Assembly: GCF_032118995.1 (NCBI RefSeq)
Contig: NC_092666.1
Coordinates: 12,102,501-12,166,500, forward strand
DNA: 64,000 nucleotides
Source of the DNA: Asterias amurensis
Lineage: Eukaryota; Echinodermata; Asteroidea; Forcipulatida; Asteriidae
Direction of reading: 5' to 3'
Part shown: piece by piece, positions 56,401 to 64,000 of the stretch
Numbering within the stretch: position 1 is the first letter of the stretch
Layout of the letters: each line of letters begins with the position of its first letter
Program-made: the position numbers and the translations under genes
Notes under the pieces: generated by a model
Seen by the model: only the letters and a program-made list of their open reading frames with translations
The model's database searches: none
What the model was told of the DNA's origin: nothing

Positions 56401-59400
56401 TCATCCCACCAGTGAGTGTATGGGGCATATTGTACATATACAAAGATGCTGACCAACTCAACAAGACCTTTTTGCACCAACACCTACTTCCACCATGCAA
56501 AGTTTTAATTCCTACTTTACTAACGAAATCTCGTACTTGTCTGTCCGTTCTCAGAACTGCAATACACCCTGGGGCTTCTGAAGACAGATAGTGATGTAAT
56601 GATTGGCAATGCTGCTCTAGTGCTGAGCCACTGTACACAGGTAGCTGGATTGAGTAGCTCTCTTGTACACACAGACATCATTAAGACGCTTCTATCCGAA
56701 ACAGACTCCTCGGACGAGTCTGTTAAAAAGAACTGTGCTATTGCAGTAGCCAAACTGGCGACAACTGATCAAAGGTATGTTCATGTTTTTATGCTCTGCC
56801 AGTGAAGCAAGCCATAGGAGCATTTTGGGTGCGTTTGATTAGCTTCCCTGGGTCGACCCCGGTACGTTCGAATAGCTTTGACGTCATTCAAGGGGGCTCA
56901 CCCGGGTCAGCCCCCTGTGCCCTGCTAATGGAACGGGTCACTTGGGGCTGGCCCGACGTGCATGACGCCACCACAAGAGGCAAGTGTGATCGTTCGAATT
57001 AGCTCTTGTCGTCGGGGGCTCACCCAGATGCACCGCGAGGAGGACCCGAGGAAGCTAATCGAATGCACCCATAGTGTTTGCCTTGTTCTTCTGTGGGTGT
57101 GTGTTTATGCATGTAAACACATTCTAACCAGGGACTCTATAACAACAAAAAGGACAATAGAGTCCATGGTTCGGGAAAGGTCCACAGTTGGAAAACGTGT
57201 ACAAAACCAATGGGAGCTAATGCCAAAAATTTAGTACAAACAAAACAGGGACAATAGGAGGTCCATGGTTGCAGGTGTATACAAGCTTGTGCGAGTCTGC
57301 ACGAGTGAAATCATTGTTCAAGTGAACTCGAGAAGGTCTTTTGTTGTGTATTAACTCTAAACTTCTTTTGTTTTTTTTTCTTTTTCTTATGGGTATATTT
57401 TATAAACATATCAAAGTGTGAAAAAGGGTCAAATTCCATGACAAATTGTCAGAAAAAACTGTATATAAAATTAACAATAATTGTAAATTGGAAAATGGCC
57501 AGTAAAAGTGTAAAAGAACAAGAGAAAAGAAAGTATACACATTGCACATACTGCGCAATGTGTATGTAGATTTGTCGGCCTCAAATCTGTAAAAAGTCTA
57601 TTAAATTAAACTTTCACTTCTAAAAGACTGCAAGCAAAAAAGTATTGATCAAAAAGTGGGGGAAAAGTAGTAGGGGTGTGAAATTATAAAGAGAGTCTGT
57701 AAACCTCTAAAATGAAACATTAACCCTATTGCAGTAGCCAAACTGGCAACCACTGAGTTTGGCCGGTAATCAGTTTTTGATATGCAAGAGTTCCATGAGC
57801 TTAGCATGCTTTTATGCTTGCATGCTGTATGGCCTTGCCGTCGATTCCAACAAACTCTTCCTAACTTAGGATTAATCCTAGGACTTGGGATGAGTTGAGT
57901 TCCGTATCCATAGACGTTGCATTGAACCCATCCTAAGTTGGGACGAGTTACTCGATTTCAACAAACTCTTCCTAACTTAGGATTAATCCTAGGACTTGGG
58001 ATGAGTTGAGTTCCGTATCCATAGACGTTGCATTGAACCCATCCTAAGTTGGGACGAGTTACTCGATTTCAACAAACTCTTCCTAACTTAGGATTAATCC
58101 TAGGACTTGGGATGAGTTCAGTTCCGTATCCATAGACATTGCATTGAACCCATCCTAAGTTGGGACGAGTTACTCGATTTCAACAAACTCTTCCTAACTT
58201 AGGATTAATCCTAGGACTTGGGATGAGTTCAGTTCCATATCCATAGACGTTGCATTGAACCCATCCTAAGTTGGGACGAGTTACTCGAGTTACTCGAGAT
58301 AGGATTAATTCTAGAGTTTTGTCAAATCAGCTCCTTGAATGAGCTACACAGATTGTTGACTATGTCAAGGGTCAAATGCCCCAGTACTCCATCCCTCAGC
58401 TTCGCTGACAACTATTTTGAATAATTACCAAAAGTGTCCAGTAGCCTCTACCTTGTCCAAGATTGTTCACCTCTTTAGTATTTATAGCATTTCCTGCTGG
58501 TTGCAGTGGAAAGCATTGTCGGGAAGGAAATGCACCCTGGTTTCGATTTGTTCAAACGGATGAAACAAAGTTCCTGAACGCAGATAGATCCGCTTTTCAC
58601 TTTTTCCCTGAATCCTTGCAACCTGTTCCCCTAATTTGTTTGAAATGTTGACTCTTGGATTGAAGATTTCCAGAGTTTTAATTAATTTAAACATTTTGGG
58701 GGATATTTTTTTCTTCATTTATACGCAGAACATGTATTTTCTTTACAATAATGCCACATAATACGTTTAAAAAATAGTGAATTACATACTTTTGAAGACT
58801 GTGAGAGGGACTTTTGGGAAAAAAGGGTAACCCACTCCCCCCCCCCCCCCCCCCCCGCCCCTTAAAAAAGAATTGTGTATTTCCTTGTGTCCCCTTTGAT
58901 GTGTTACAATGTACCTTAGTTTTCATGCTGGAAACGTTTACCAACTACCAAGTGTGAATAATAAGCCGTTGTCTTTCTCATTGACTTTGCTGGTTACTTG
59001 CTAGTGTGAGGTCCCGGATAAATGGATTTTTTTGACATGTAGATGTTCTGAAAATACAGATGTCTACAATAAAAAATATGTGAAATTTAATTTCCAAAGG
59101 TGCATGGTTGCAGCTTTGAGATTTCACCAAAAAATCCGGAGAGAATATTATCACTGAAAATCAGGAGAGAATCTCTGGGGTTTTTTCAGCGATAAGTATC
59201 TCAAAAATTGCAACCAACTTTTTAAATTAAATTTTCACATGTCAGTATGTTTCCTCAAGAAGAATGAGCCCTAAAATTGGAATTCTCAATCTGAGAAGCA
59301 TTACTTTTCTATTCTAATTTGGGCCATATGTAAAAACTGACACAACTACTACGAAGAGAAATGGGGTTGATTTACTCTGGGTCCGCCTGACGCTTATTAT

Positions 59401-61466
59401 TTTGTACTTTATTCTGTGTAATATGATTGTTTGTATTGCAATGTTTTTACTAATTTCTTGCTACTTTTTTAACTGTTGTGTATTTTTTTTTTTTTTTACA
59501 TATTGCTATTTTTCTCATGTTTTTTAATCCTGCATTTTAATGTTTTTCTTAACTGTACAGCGCTTTGAAACAGTGTTAAAGCGCTTTATAAATGCATTTA
59601 AGTTAAGTTAAGTTAAGTTAAATGTTCTCAATATGCCTTAAAACTATCAAAAGCCGGCTGTAGACTTCTAACCAATGTTTTGTATTGCCATTCACTCTAA
59701 GAGTGATAACCAAACCTAGGCCTGTATGCTTCGTTTTTGAAAGGGCAAGGGCACCAAGGCATGTTCTCCTTGGTAAAGGGCACCCTATGAGGAAATTGTA
59801 AATTTCTACTGGAGCATTTCAAGGGCACCAAGGCAATGGCAAGTTGGCATGTAGGCAATCACCACCATTGCCACCGTAAAGTATTTGGCCTGAAAACCTA
59901 ACCTACCCTTTAAACAGAATTTGGCTTGAACTAGAAGTGTGACAAATGTTTGTCGGTACTTGTTGCAAGTCCTGTGGACATTTGTTTAGTTTACTCTTTA
60001 CCTGCTTGAGGTCAGAAGGATAAATGAACAGGAAAAAGGAAACCAAGTGTTGCTTTGTGTTTTATTATCACTCTTGTCTAGTCTAGGCAATCGGTGTTGC
60101 CACACAGACAAAATAATTTTGTATGACTGATTTAAACTAAACAGATGAAATCAGACTTCTCCTTTTGAATTTGATCATGAATTTAGTATCATATTTAATT
60201 ATGTGATACTAAAAACAGTACAGTGGACTCTCGTTATAACAAGATCGCTGGGACAACTGGTTATCAACTGGTTTTATTATAACGTCATAAATGGTTATCA
60301 ATTGGTTTTATTATAACGTCATAAATGGTTATCAATTGGTTTTATTATAACTAATGTACATAAATGGTTCAACTGGTTTTATTTAAAGGCAGTGAACACT
60401 ATTGGTAATTACTCAAAATAATTATCAGCATAAAACCTCGCTTGGTAACAAGTAATGGGGAGAGGTTGATAGTATAAACCATTGTGAGAAACGGTTCCTC
60501 TGAAGTGACGTAGTTTTCGAGAAAGAAGTAATTTTCCACATGTTTGATTTCGAGACCTCAGATTTAGAATTTGAGGTCTCGAAATCAAGCATCTGAAAGC
60601 ACACAACTTCCTATTGCAAGGGTGTTTTTTATTTCATTCATATCTCGACGACTTGAGCTTAAAGTTTCACAGGTTTGTTATTTTATGCATATGTTTAGAT
60701 ACACCAAGTGAGAAGACTGGTCTTTGACAATTACCAATAGTGTCCACTGTCTTTAAGCAGAATCGGGGAATAGCCAAATTACCTCTTTTTAACATGAATG
60801 TTGTTATAAGAGGACAGCAAAGCAAAGAACAAGAAAGACAAGGCAGAAATAAGATTCAGGACTTCAGAATGTGCTCTTTATATAAAGCAGAACCTCTTCT
60901 AAGTACTCTTTATAATGGGAGCCAACTCTGCATCTTTGGTGCAGTCTCGGAACTCGTCTTCTGAAATCCATCAAACTTTTCTTCTGCTAGCAGTGTATAT
61001 TTTTGTAGGACACAAAACACAATGTCAACAGATTTACATCAAACTCCACAGTTTGAAGATAATGATGGTCGAAAGCTTCCCTTAAATTATTACTTGCTGA
61101 GGTGCTGAAGTTTTCGAGAAATGAGTAAAACAATGCCACAATAATAATTTTTGTCTCAGGAGACAAACATTATTTTAGCATGTTTTTCGTGACATTGTTT
61201 TACTCAGTTCTCAAAAACTACAGCACCTCAGCATTTTTGTGACATTGTGACATATTTTAAGTGAAGCTTTGTACTGTCATTATCTTCAAACCACGTAAGT
61301 TTAATCTCAAAATCAGTGGACAATGTGTTTGTGTTAAAAAAAGTACCCAAATTCTTTAAAGTTGCTTTACCGCTTTCTTCCTGCTCTATTTTTCAGACAT
61401 CTTGAAGAATTGAGAAAACTCGGTGGAATGGGAATCCTTCACTCTTGCATGAAATACATCAAATAA
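38487..61466 (+). CDS. TTC12: TTC12, tetratricopeptide/ARM-repeat dynein assembly factor
   Basis: Seventeen exons: 38487-38553, 39596-39747, 41815-41851, 42660-42859, 44498-44690, 45613-45801, 46333-46402, 47531-47631, 49241-49412, 49767-49865, 50559-50622, 51402-51536, 52029-52223, 53560-53661, 54863-54962, 56555-56774, 61397-61466. All junctions are GT-AG and in frame: 2166 nt, 721 residues (human about 705). TTC12 is a cytoplasmic factor for axonemal dynein arm assembly; human loss causes primary ciliary dyskinesia. Seen: N-terminal helix DLDDFLRRIDEL; acidic/polar linker; charged helix NERAMKRKKRREE; TPR repeats about residues 110-215 (NQGNEKFKTGNFLRAVELYT, LYTNRAQALNKLSRFEEAKE, HLGKAYLGLKEYDTAVKTYQ); then leucine-rich ARM-type helices to the end, with IGNAALVLSHCTQ and the closing GGMGILHSCMKYIK, which match vertebrate TTC12. 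Introns carry many foldbacks and SINEs. Confidence 0.93.
38663..38830. mobile_element. Foldback element family R3
   Basis: GTCGATTTCACAAAACTCTT at the left, AACTCTTTGTGAAGTCGACCCC at the right, with CTCGAGATAAGACGAG in the centre. TTC12 intron 1. Confidence 0.7.
39189..39244. repeat. Perfect 23-bp hairpin with 10-nt loop
   Basis: Arm 39189-39211 (TTGCGATAACGTAACCCTCC plus TGC) is exactly complementary to 39222-39244; the loop is TACGCCGTCG. In TTC12 intron 1, on the transcribed strand. No family match. Confidence 0.85.
39778..40012. mobile_element. Foldback element family R2
   Basis: GGGCCCAATTTCATAGAGCTGC and its complement at the right end. Starts only about 30 bp after the donor of TTC12 exon 2. 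Confidence 0.85.
40349..40552. mobile_element. Foldback element, AATAGACCAATCCATTA ends
   Basis: Ends AATAGACCAATCCATTAGGC with TCTGCCC, and GGGCGGAG with CTTAATGGATCGGTCATT, are complementary. Single copy here. Confidence 0.65.
41064..41255. mobile_element. Foldback element R8, GGCCAAGTCACACAGGCC ends
   Basis: AAGGCCAAGTCACACAGGCC and GGCCTGTGTTACTTGGCCTT flank an interior with CGATAACGAAAACG-type motifs. A relative is at 61826-62002. Confidence 0.7.
41311..41455. mobile_element. Nearly perfect long palindrome
   Basis: Arms of about 65 bp (AAGAGCAACTATATATAAAT ... GGGTAAAAAC) meet at a short loop ACTCCCTCAAAAGAG. One central palindrome in TTC12 intron 2. Confidence 0.75.
41575..41762 (+). 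mobile_element. SINE-C, forward, with full tRNA-like head
   Basis: Head TCTAGGTGGTAAAACACTGC (A-box region) and GGGTTCGAATCCCACCCG (B box), body CACAGGACTCGGGAAAGTAC ending ATCGGTGTATGGGTAAAAAC. It ends about 50 bp before TTC12 exon 3. Confidence 0.75.
43213..43755. mobile_element. Diffuse foldback with GGGTCCTTCCCATGAAAT ends
   Basis: Left TCCTTCCCATGAAATAC and right TATTTCATGGGAAGGGTCTA are complementary; two internal copies of CAGACCCTNTTGGTTGGC. A G-run lies at 43408-43423. Confidence 0.5.
43924..44436 (+). mobile_element. Family R1 copy followed by family R3 copy
   Basis: R1 (43924-44280) is diverged, with GGATGGACACTATCGG at its start. R3 (44279-44436) starts GGTGGATTTCAAAAAGAG and ends CTTTGTGAAATCGACCCC. 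The pair ends about 60 bp before TTC12 exon 5. Confidence 0.7.
44721..45264 (-). mobile_element. Family R1 copy followed by an R2 half
   Basis: R1 reverse copy to TTAA at 45117-45120 (GTGTCCACTGCCTTTAA), then the right half of an R2 foldback ending CAGCTCAATGAAATTGTGCCC. Starts about 30 bp after TTC12 exon 5. Confidence 0.75.
45296..45475 (-). mobile_element. SINE-C, reverse
   Basis: TTTATCCATACATAGATGTG body and reversed head GTATTCGAACCCACGACC, TTGCAATTCTAGAGCAGTGT, CCGAGGTTGCCCGG. Confidence 0.7.
45835..45952 (+). pseudogene. TTC12: Partial duplicate of TTC12 exon 6
   Basis: Immediately behind exon 6, the last 90 or so exon bases recur (GTTCAAATCCTGTTCAAGCTC against GTTCAGATCCTATCCAAGCTC; GAATTCTTTGTACTGCTATA identical). 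The copy keeps an open frame and ends in a GC-type donor (GACA|GCAAGT) where the true exon has GTAAGT. It lacks the 5' part of the exon and any acceptor, so it is probably a silent exon fragment. Confidence 0.8.
45960..46265 (+). mobile_element. SINE-B, degenerate
   Basis: Head TCATGGCCTAGCCCTAGCAG with GAGCACTGGACTCAAGC; body GTGCACTTATCAAAAAGAGA and CGCCCCGGTGTTCCTGG; tail with (ATT)n. Ends near TTC12 exon 7. Confidence 0.65.
46675..46895 (+). mobile_element. SINE-A, forward
   Basis: tRNA-like head GGTCGAGCGGTTAAGAC, then GGGGAGGTAGTGCTTTCTGC, CAGGCTTCGGATTGATGAT and CAGCCCTAGGAGTAGGTGG. The B-box segment is shortened compared with the copy at 55613. Confidence 0.7.
47141..47414. mobile_element. 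Foldback with internal ACTGGTTT repeats
   Basis: Terminal arms CCCAGGTCAAAATTCCA and TGGAATTTTGACCTGGG are exact complements; the interior is a dense array of AACTGGTTC / AACTGGGTT-like motifs on both strands. Confidence 0.7.
47713..47954. mobile_element. Foldback element family R2
   Basis: GGGCCCGATTTCATAGAGCTGC ... GCAGCTCAAAGAAATTGGGCCC in TTC12 intron 8. Confidence 0.8.
48478..49172 (+). mobile_element. Two or three family R1 elements in a nested arrangement
   Basis: A shortened R1 (48478-48672) forming its own palindrome, a broken R1 tail (48673-48777), then a full TTAA-flanked copy (48778-49172). The last ends about 70 bp before TTC12 exon 9. Confidence 0.75.
49907..50523 (+). mobile_element. 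Family R1 copy interrupted by another foldback
   Basis: R1 features run from GGCACTTGACATAATTGG to GAAGGTGTCCAGTGCC. At about 50310-50487 an inserted element has inner ends GTTTTAGCCAG and CTGGCTAACAC plus repeats of GGGTGTCCAAATT. TTC12 intron 10. Confidence 0.7.
50665..51017 (+). mobile_element. Family R5 element with an R1-type right end
   Basis: The left two thirds are R5 (AAGCCATTATACACTTTTGG), but the right end GCCAATAGTGTCCAGTGCC belongs to R1, joined at the shared TTTTCACAGGTTTGTTATTTTA core. A recombinant element or a third related family. Confidence 0.65.
51110..51158 (+). mobile_element. LINE or SINE 3' tail
   Basis: GCGCTTTATATATGCATTTA followed by (ATT)n, the usual 3' end of CR1/L2-like elements in this window (compare 54790 and 59580). 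Confidence 0.5.
51548..51905 (-). mobile_element. Truncated R1 joined to SINE-C
   Basis: R1 reverse start TTTAAAGGTACTGGGCAC to about 51682, cut by a reversed SINE-C (TTTACCCATACACCAATGTG ... GGGTTCGAACCCACGACC). TTC12 intron 12. Confidence 0.65.
52578..52742. mobile_element. Inverted pair of SINE-C bodies
   Basis: TTTACCCATACACCGATGTG near 52590 and ATCGGTGTATGGGTAAAAAC near 52712 form a foldback of about 75-bp arms, both from the SINE-C body, without heads. Confidence 0.65.
53797..54040. mobile_element. Foldback element family R2
   Basis: GGGCCCAATTTCATAGAGCTGC to GCAGCTCTATGAAATTGGCCCC, TTC12 intron 14. Confidence 0.85.
54045..54440 (+). mobile_element. SINE-B, nearly complete
   Basis: tRNA-like head TTTCGTGGCTGAGTGGTTAA and B box GGGTTCGAATCCCCAGCCG; body GGGACGTAAAGCCGTTGG, AAGAGAAGGGGTTTGCCCC. 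Directly followed by the LINE remnant, suggesting the SINE body shares the LINE tail region. Confidence 0.75.
54446..54840 (+). mobile_element. LINE 3' remnant (CR1/L2-like)
   Basis: A 112-residue open frame ends the reverse-transcriptase ORF of a LINE: KARDTAFAVAAPRLWNALPG and FKRLLKTFLF are the usual C-terminal motifs of the CR1/L2-type family. It is followed by TATAGCGCCGTATAAATGC and an (ATT)n tail. Strongly 5'-truncated. Ends just before TTC12 exon 15. Confidence 0.75.
55089..55463 (+). mobile_element. Foldback element family R5
   Basis: TTAAAGCCATTATACAC to GTGTCCAATGGCTTTAA, TTAA on both sides. Confidence 0.85.
55613..55920 (+). mobile_element. SINE-A, complete
   Basis: tRNA-like head TCATGGCCGAGCTGTTAAAA, B box GGGTTCGAATCCCGGTCG, full body and A-rich tail (AAAAAAATATAATAAGAAAA). 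The best reference copy of this SINE in the window. Confidence 0.8.
56826..57074. mobile_element. Foldback element, GGGTGCGTTCGA ends
   Basis: GGGTGCGTTTGATTAGCTTC and GAAGCTAATCGAATGCACCC are complementary. Inside, a second level GTTCGAATAGCT / AGCTAATTCGAAC-like repeat. Starts about 50 bp after TTC12 exon 16. Confidence 0.75.
57724..57757 (+). pseudogene. TTC12: Fragment of TTC12 exon 16
   Basis: CTATTGCAGTAGCCAAACTGG followed by CAACCACTGA repeats the 3' end of exon 16 (56738-56770) about 1 kb downstream with a few differences and without the donor. Confidence 0.65.
57838..58333 (+). repeat. Four tandem 111-bp units derived from family R3
   Basis: Units begin at 57842, 57953, 58064 and 58175 (exact 111-bp period); each holds CAACAAACTCTTCCTAAC, GGATTAATCCTAGGACTTGG and GGGACGAGTTACTCGA. 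Near-identical, so recently amplified. Begins and ends like an R3 foldback (right end CTCGAGATAGGATTAATTC). Confidence 0.85.
58834..58858 (+). repeat. Poly-C tract
   Basis: About 20 consecutive C after CCCACT. In the last TTC12 intron. Confidence 0.8.
59400..59622 (+). mobile_element. LINE 3' tail
   Basis: T-rich region, then ACAGCGCTTTGAAACAGTGT, AAAGCGCTTTATAAATGC and (AAGTT)n, typical of CR1/L2 3' ends. Confidence 0.55.
60220..60382 (+). mobile_element. Tigger/pogo-like terminal piece with 38-bp tandem repeats
   Basis: ACAGTGGACTCTCGTTATAA resembles a Tigger-type terminal repeat. It is followed by three tandem copies of a roughly 38-bp unit containing AACGTCATAAATGGTTATCA. The next R1 element (60383) appears inserted in it. 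Confidence 0.45.
60383..60756 (+). mobile_element. Foldback element family R1, TTAA flanks
   Basis: TTAAAGGCAGTGAACAC to GTGTCCACTGTCTTTAA. Confidence 0.85.
61005..61365. mobile_element. Foldback element family R7
   Basis: GTAGGACACAAAACACAATG ... AATGTGTTTGTGTTAAAAAA with a central GTCTCAGGAGAC turn; related to 7137-7510. Ends about 30 bp before the last TTC12 exon. Confidence 0.7.
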
Positions 61467-61558
61467 CAGTTAGAGGCTCATGGTCCTCTTTCCCTGCCTG
61501 GTGTACACAAAGTGACAATTGCTTCGAAATCTGGGAGACAGGTATTGCAATCGAGACC

Positions 61559-62002
61559 AGGGCTTAATTTCATAGAGCTTCTCAGCACAAAAATTTGCTT
61601 AGCATGAAATTTATTCCTTGACAACAATAGGATTACCAACCAAGATTCCATTCGTTGCATATTGCTTGTTACTGGTATTGTTTGTTCATCCTGAAAATCA
61701 TGTGGACATTTGGTTGGTACTCCTGTTTTCATTGAGGCAGAAATTTCATGCTAAGCAAATGTTTTGCCTAGCAGCTTTTTGAAATTTGGCCCTGAATCTC
61801 GTAGAATCTAGTAGATCAGGGGCTGAAGGCCAAGTTTCACTGCAGCGATAACGAAAATTTAAACGATCTCGACGCAAAGAGAAGGCATTATATTGGTTGG
61901 ATTGCTCTACGCAGAGTATGCCCTTGCTCATTCAACCAATGGAGGGCGTGCATTGGTAGCGTTTTGGTTCTCGCTATCGAGGCCAGTGTGACTGCACCTT
62001 AA
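61559..62002. mobile_element. R2 foldback followed by R8 foldback
   Basis: R2: 61559-61793 (GGGCTTAATTTCATAGAGCT to TTTTTGAAATTTGGCCCT). R8: 61826-62002 (AAGGCCAAGTTTCACTGC to GGCCAGTGTGACTGCACCTT). Both lie within 550 bp after the TTC12 stop; no canonical AATAAA was seen there. Confidence 0.7.
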
Positions 62003-62227
62003 CTGGCATTGTTGTAGTCGAGACCAGACTTTCCTAGAATTTGGCAGACCATGGGCTGGACAGTGCTGAATTCAAGACCGACACCTCATATGGAAAACCA
62101 GAGTCTAAGTAACTTTTTTTTCTCCCAGACCAAGACCAAGGGCCAGCAACCCAAAACCAAGGCTGGGACCAGGAGTGTTTTCAACACCGAGATCGCAAGA
62201 CCTCACGCTTAATGTATGTACACAATT

Positions 62228-62385
62228 TTTAGGTGTTCGGGTATTGAACCCGAACACCTCTTATTTTTGTTCGTTTTTTTTTTAGCTGTTCGGACTCGAG
62301 TCCGAAGACCTCTTATTTTTTTTCGCTTTTTTTTTTTTTTTTTTTTTAGGTGTTCGGGCCAACAGCCCGGAACACCTCTTATTTT
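62228..62385 (+). repeat. Three tandem hairpins with AGGTGTTCGGG stems
   Basis: Hairpins at 62231-62260, 62283-62312 and 62348-62378, each followed by CTTATTTTT. The stems keep AGGTGTTCGG/CCGAACACCT-type pairing while the inner stem and loop differ. Confidence 0.8.
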
Positions 62386-62413
62386 TGTTTGGGTTTTTTT
62401 TTCTTTTTCATCA

Positions 62414-62417
<4 letters not shown>

Positions 62418-62445
<28 letters not shown>

Positions 62446-62477
62446 CTTCTTCTTCTTCTTCTTCTTCTTCTTCTTCT
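62418..62477 (+). repeat. (TTC)n microsatellite
   Basis: Twenty TTC units without interruption. The long open frames through it (poly-Phe, poly-Leu) are not genes. Confidence 0.95.
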
Positions 62478-62479
62478 GA

Positions 62480-64000
62480 CCATCCCTTGTCCGCTAACAA
62501 AAGCGCCTTTCCAAAACTCGTATAACTTGAAACTTCACACATAGTTAGCGATTTATTAGGAGAAGAAACCGTGTGAGTTACGTTATGATGACGTCATTAA
62601 TTCTTGAGTTATGAATATTCAAAGTTTATTAATTAAAAAAATCATAACTTTTGATCTACATGAGGGATTCTTACAATCGAAACATCATCGGAATCGTTAT
62701 TGAAAACTCCGTAAACGCCCCACAGGCATGACCCCATTTTGATGTTGTCTTCCGGCTCAAAAGAGAGGTTGAAAATTTCAAAATTCACGTCTAAAGAACA
62801 ACGTAAATCCCCATTGGTATGTGCATAAACATTGCACGTAGGCATACACACAACGTGTAGTATATTGGCGGTGCAGCAGAGTCACGCTCCAGTGATCATC
62901 CATAGAGCGCGAAAAAGCTTCATGAAGAATAGTCTTCGTTCAAGGCGGTTAAAACATACATGCCCCTTACAGTCTTTTCTACAGTCGTCAATATTTCCTC
63001 TATAACCTAAACTACATAAGCTATTTTGACAATCTATACATCATACGAAAGGGCGTTACGTACTTTACAGAAATGGATATGTTGGTGAACTTTCGTTGAC
63101 CTTTTGACCTGTTTAAACCGGATGTGACTGTGAAATGATTTGAAAGGGCGTTGTTTATTGCCTTTTAGGTTGAAATATACATCCTTTGATGCTTAACCAT
63201 CACCACAGCATACAAGTCTGGCAAAGGTCTGGTTTAAAAGACATACTTGCAAAGCTCACATAAACTTGAAACTTCACACATAGTTAGATATTCATTAGTA
63301 GATGAAACCGTTTTAGTTTCGTCATGATGACGTCATCAGGTGTCGAAATACAAGGTTTTTAGGTTCAAAAAGTGACCATTTGCTTTTCGCTATATGTCTT
63401 CGAATTTTACAGTTATGATGTTCATAATTACGCATCTGATAGATCAAGACTGGGACTACATTTGAAAAGTTAGCGTCAAAATCGTATGACCCCTCCTTCC
63501 GTTCGTACCGGAAGGTCAAAGTTTGCAATTGTATATTTTTCTTCAAAAATACATCTCCGTCCCTTGCCCTCTAACAAAAGCACACTTCCCAAACCTGTAT
63601 GAACTTCTAACTTCACACATAGTTAGATATTTATTAGGAGAAGAAACCGTTTGAGTTACGTCACGATGACGTCATCAATTCTTGAGTTATGAATTTTCAA
63701 AGTTTATTATTTAAAAAAATCATAACTTTTGATCTACATGATGGGTTGTTACAATCGACACATCATCGGAAAGTTCGTTAAAAACTCTGTAAATGCCTCG
63801 CAGACATGATCCCATTTTGATTTCGTCTTCTGGTTCAAAATCGAGTTTGAAAATTCATAATTTCATGTAAAAAGAACTACGAAATTTCCCCATTGGAAAT
63901 TGCAAATTAAAACCTAAAGCCAATCTCACACAAAAATATTGCATTTGTGAAGAAAAAAGGAGTCGTTAAAAACTGCCGACACAAGTTTAACTATAAAAAT
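62480..64000. repeat. Unclassified interspersed repeat running off the window
   Basis: Two direct copies of a roughly 350-bp segment (62485-62830 and 63545-63890) share CTTCACACATAGTTAG, GATGACGTCAT, AATTCTTGAGTTATGAAT and CATAACTTTTGATCTACATG; a diverged third copy begins about 63240. Period about 1.06 kb. No open frame of note. Confidence 0.6.

Noticed and set aside
62216-62544. Poly-Phe and poly-Leu frames
   Set aside because: Translation of the (TTC)n microsatellite.
1-64000. LTR retroelement, provirus or Polinton
   Set aside because: No long direct terminal repeats and no recognisable gag, protease, integrase, capsid or polymerase-B frames were seen.

Overview
This window is nuclear DNA of an animal, not a prokaryote: short exons with GT-AG introns, many short foldback elements, tRNA-headed SINEs and (TTC)n/(ATT)n tracts. 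The protein-coding content points to a marine deuterostome invertebrate; an echinoderm, perhaps a sea star, is my best guess, but this is inference from overall style and I ran no search.

Layout. (1) 915-1050 (+): last coding exon of a gene entering from the left, a basic coiled-coil tail reminiscent of CCDC191. (2) 4112-16553 (-): a 16-exon gene for a secreted, extremely modular protein of about 564 residues: a signal peptide, then lysine-rich helical blocks alternating with Ser/Asp/Glu-rich blocks and Trp-rich acidic blocks. Nearly all its exons are phase 1-1 and several are visibly tandem-duplicated together with their introns. I do not recognise the family; it is the best candidate for something undescribed. 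(3) 16554-26874: about 10 kb without a supportable gene, filled with foldback elements and a 119-bp tandem array between inverted arms. (4) 26875-31864 (+): ABHD10-like mitochondrial serine hydrolase, five exons, catalytic triad visible. (5) 32272-34432 (-), possibly with an upstream exon at 38201-38276: a double hot-dog-fold thioesterase-like protein. (6) 38487-61466 (+): a complete 17-exon TTC12 gene (721 residues, TPR plus ARM-type repeats, axonemal dynein assembly). (7) 62220-64000: hairpin repeats, a (TTC)n tract and a larger unclassified repeat running off the window.

ABHD10 and the hot-dog gene converge, with 3' ends about 400 bp apart. The hot-dog gene and TTC12 look divergent and may share a promoter just left of 38487. 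Introns and intergenic DNA are dominated by at least six foldback (MITE-like) families, three of them consistently flanked by TTAA, plus three tRNA-derived SINE families and LINE 3' tails. I saw no LTR element, provirus, Polinton, CRISPR array or rRNA gene.
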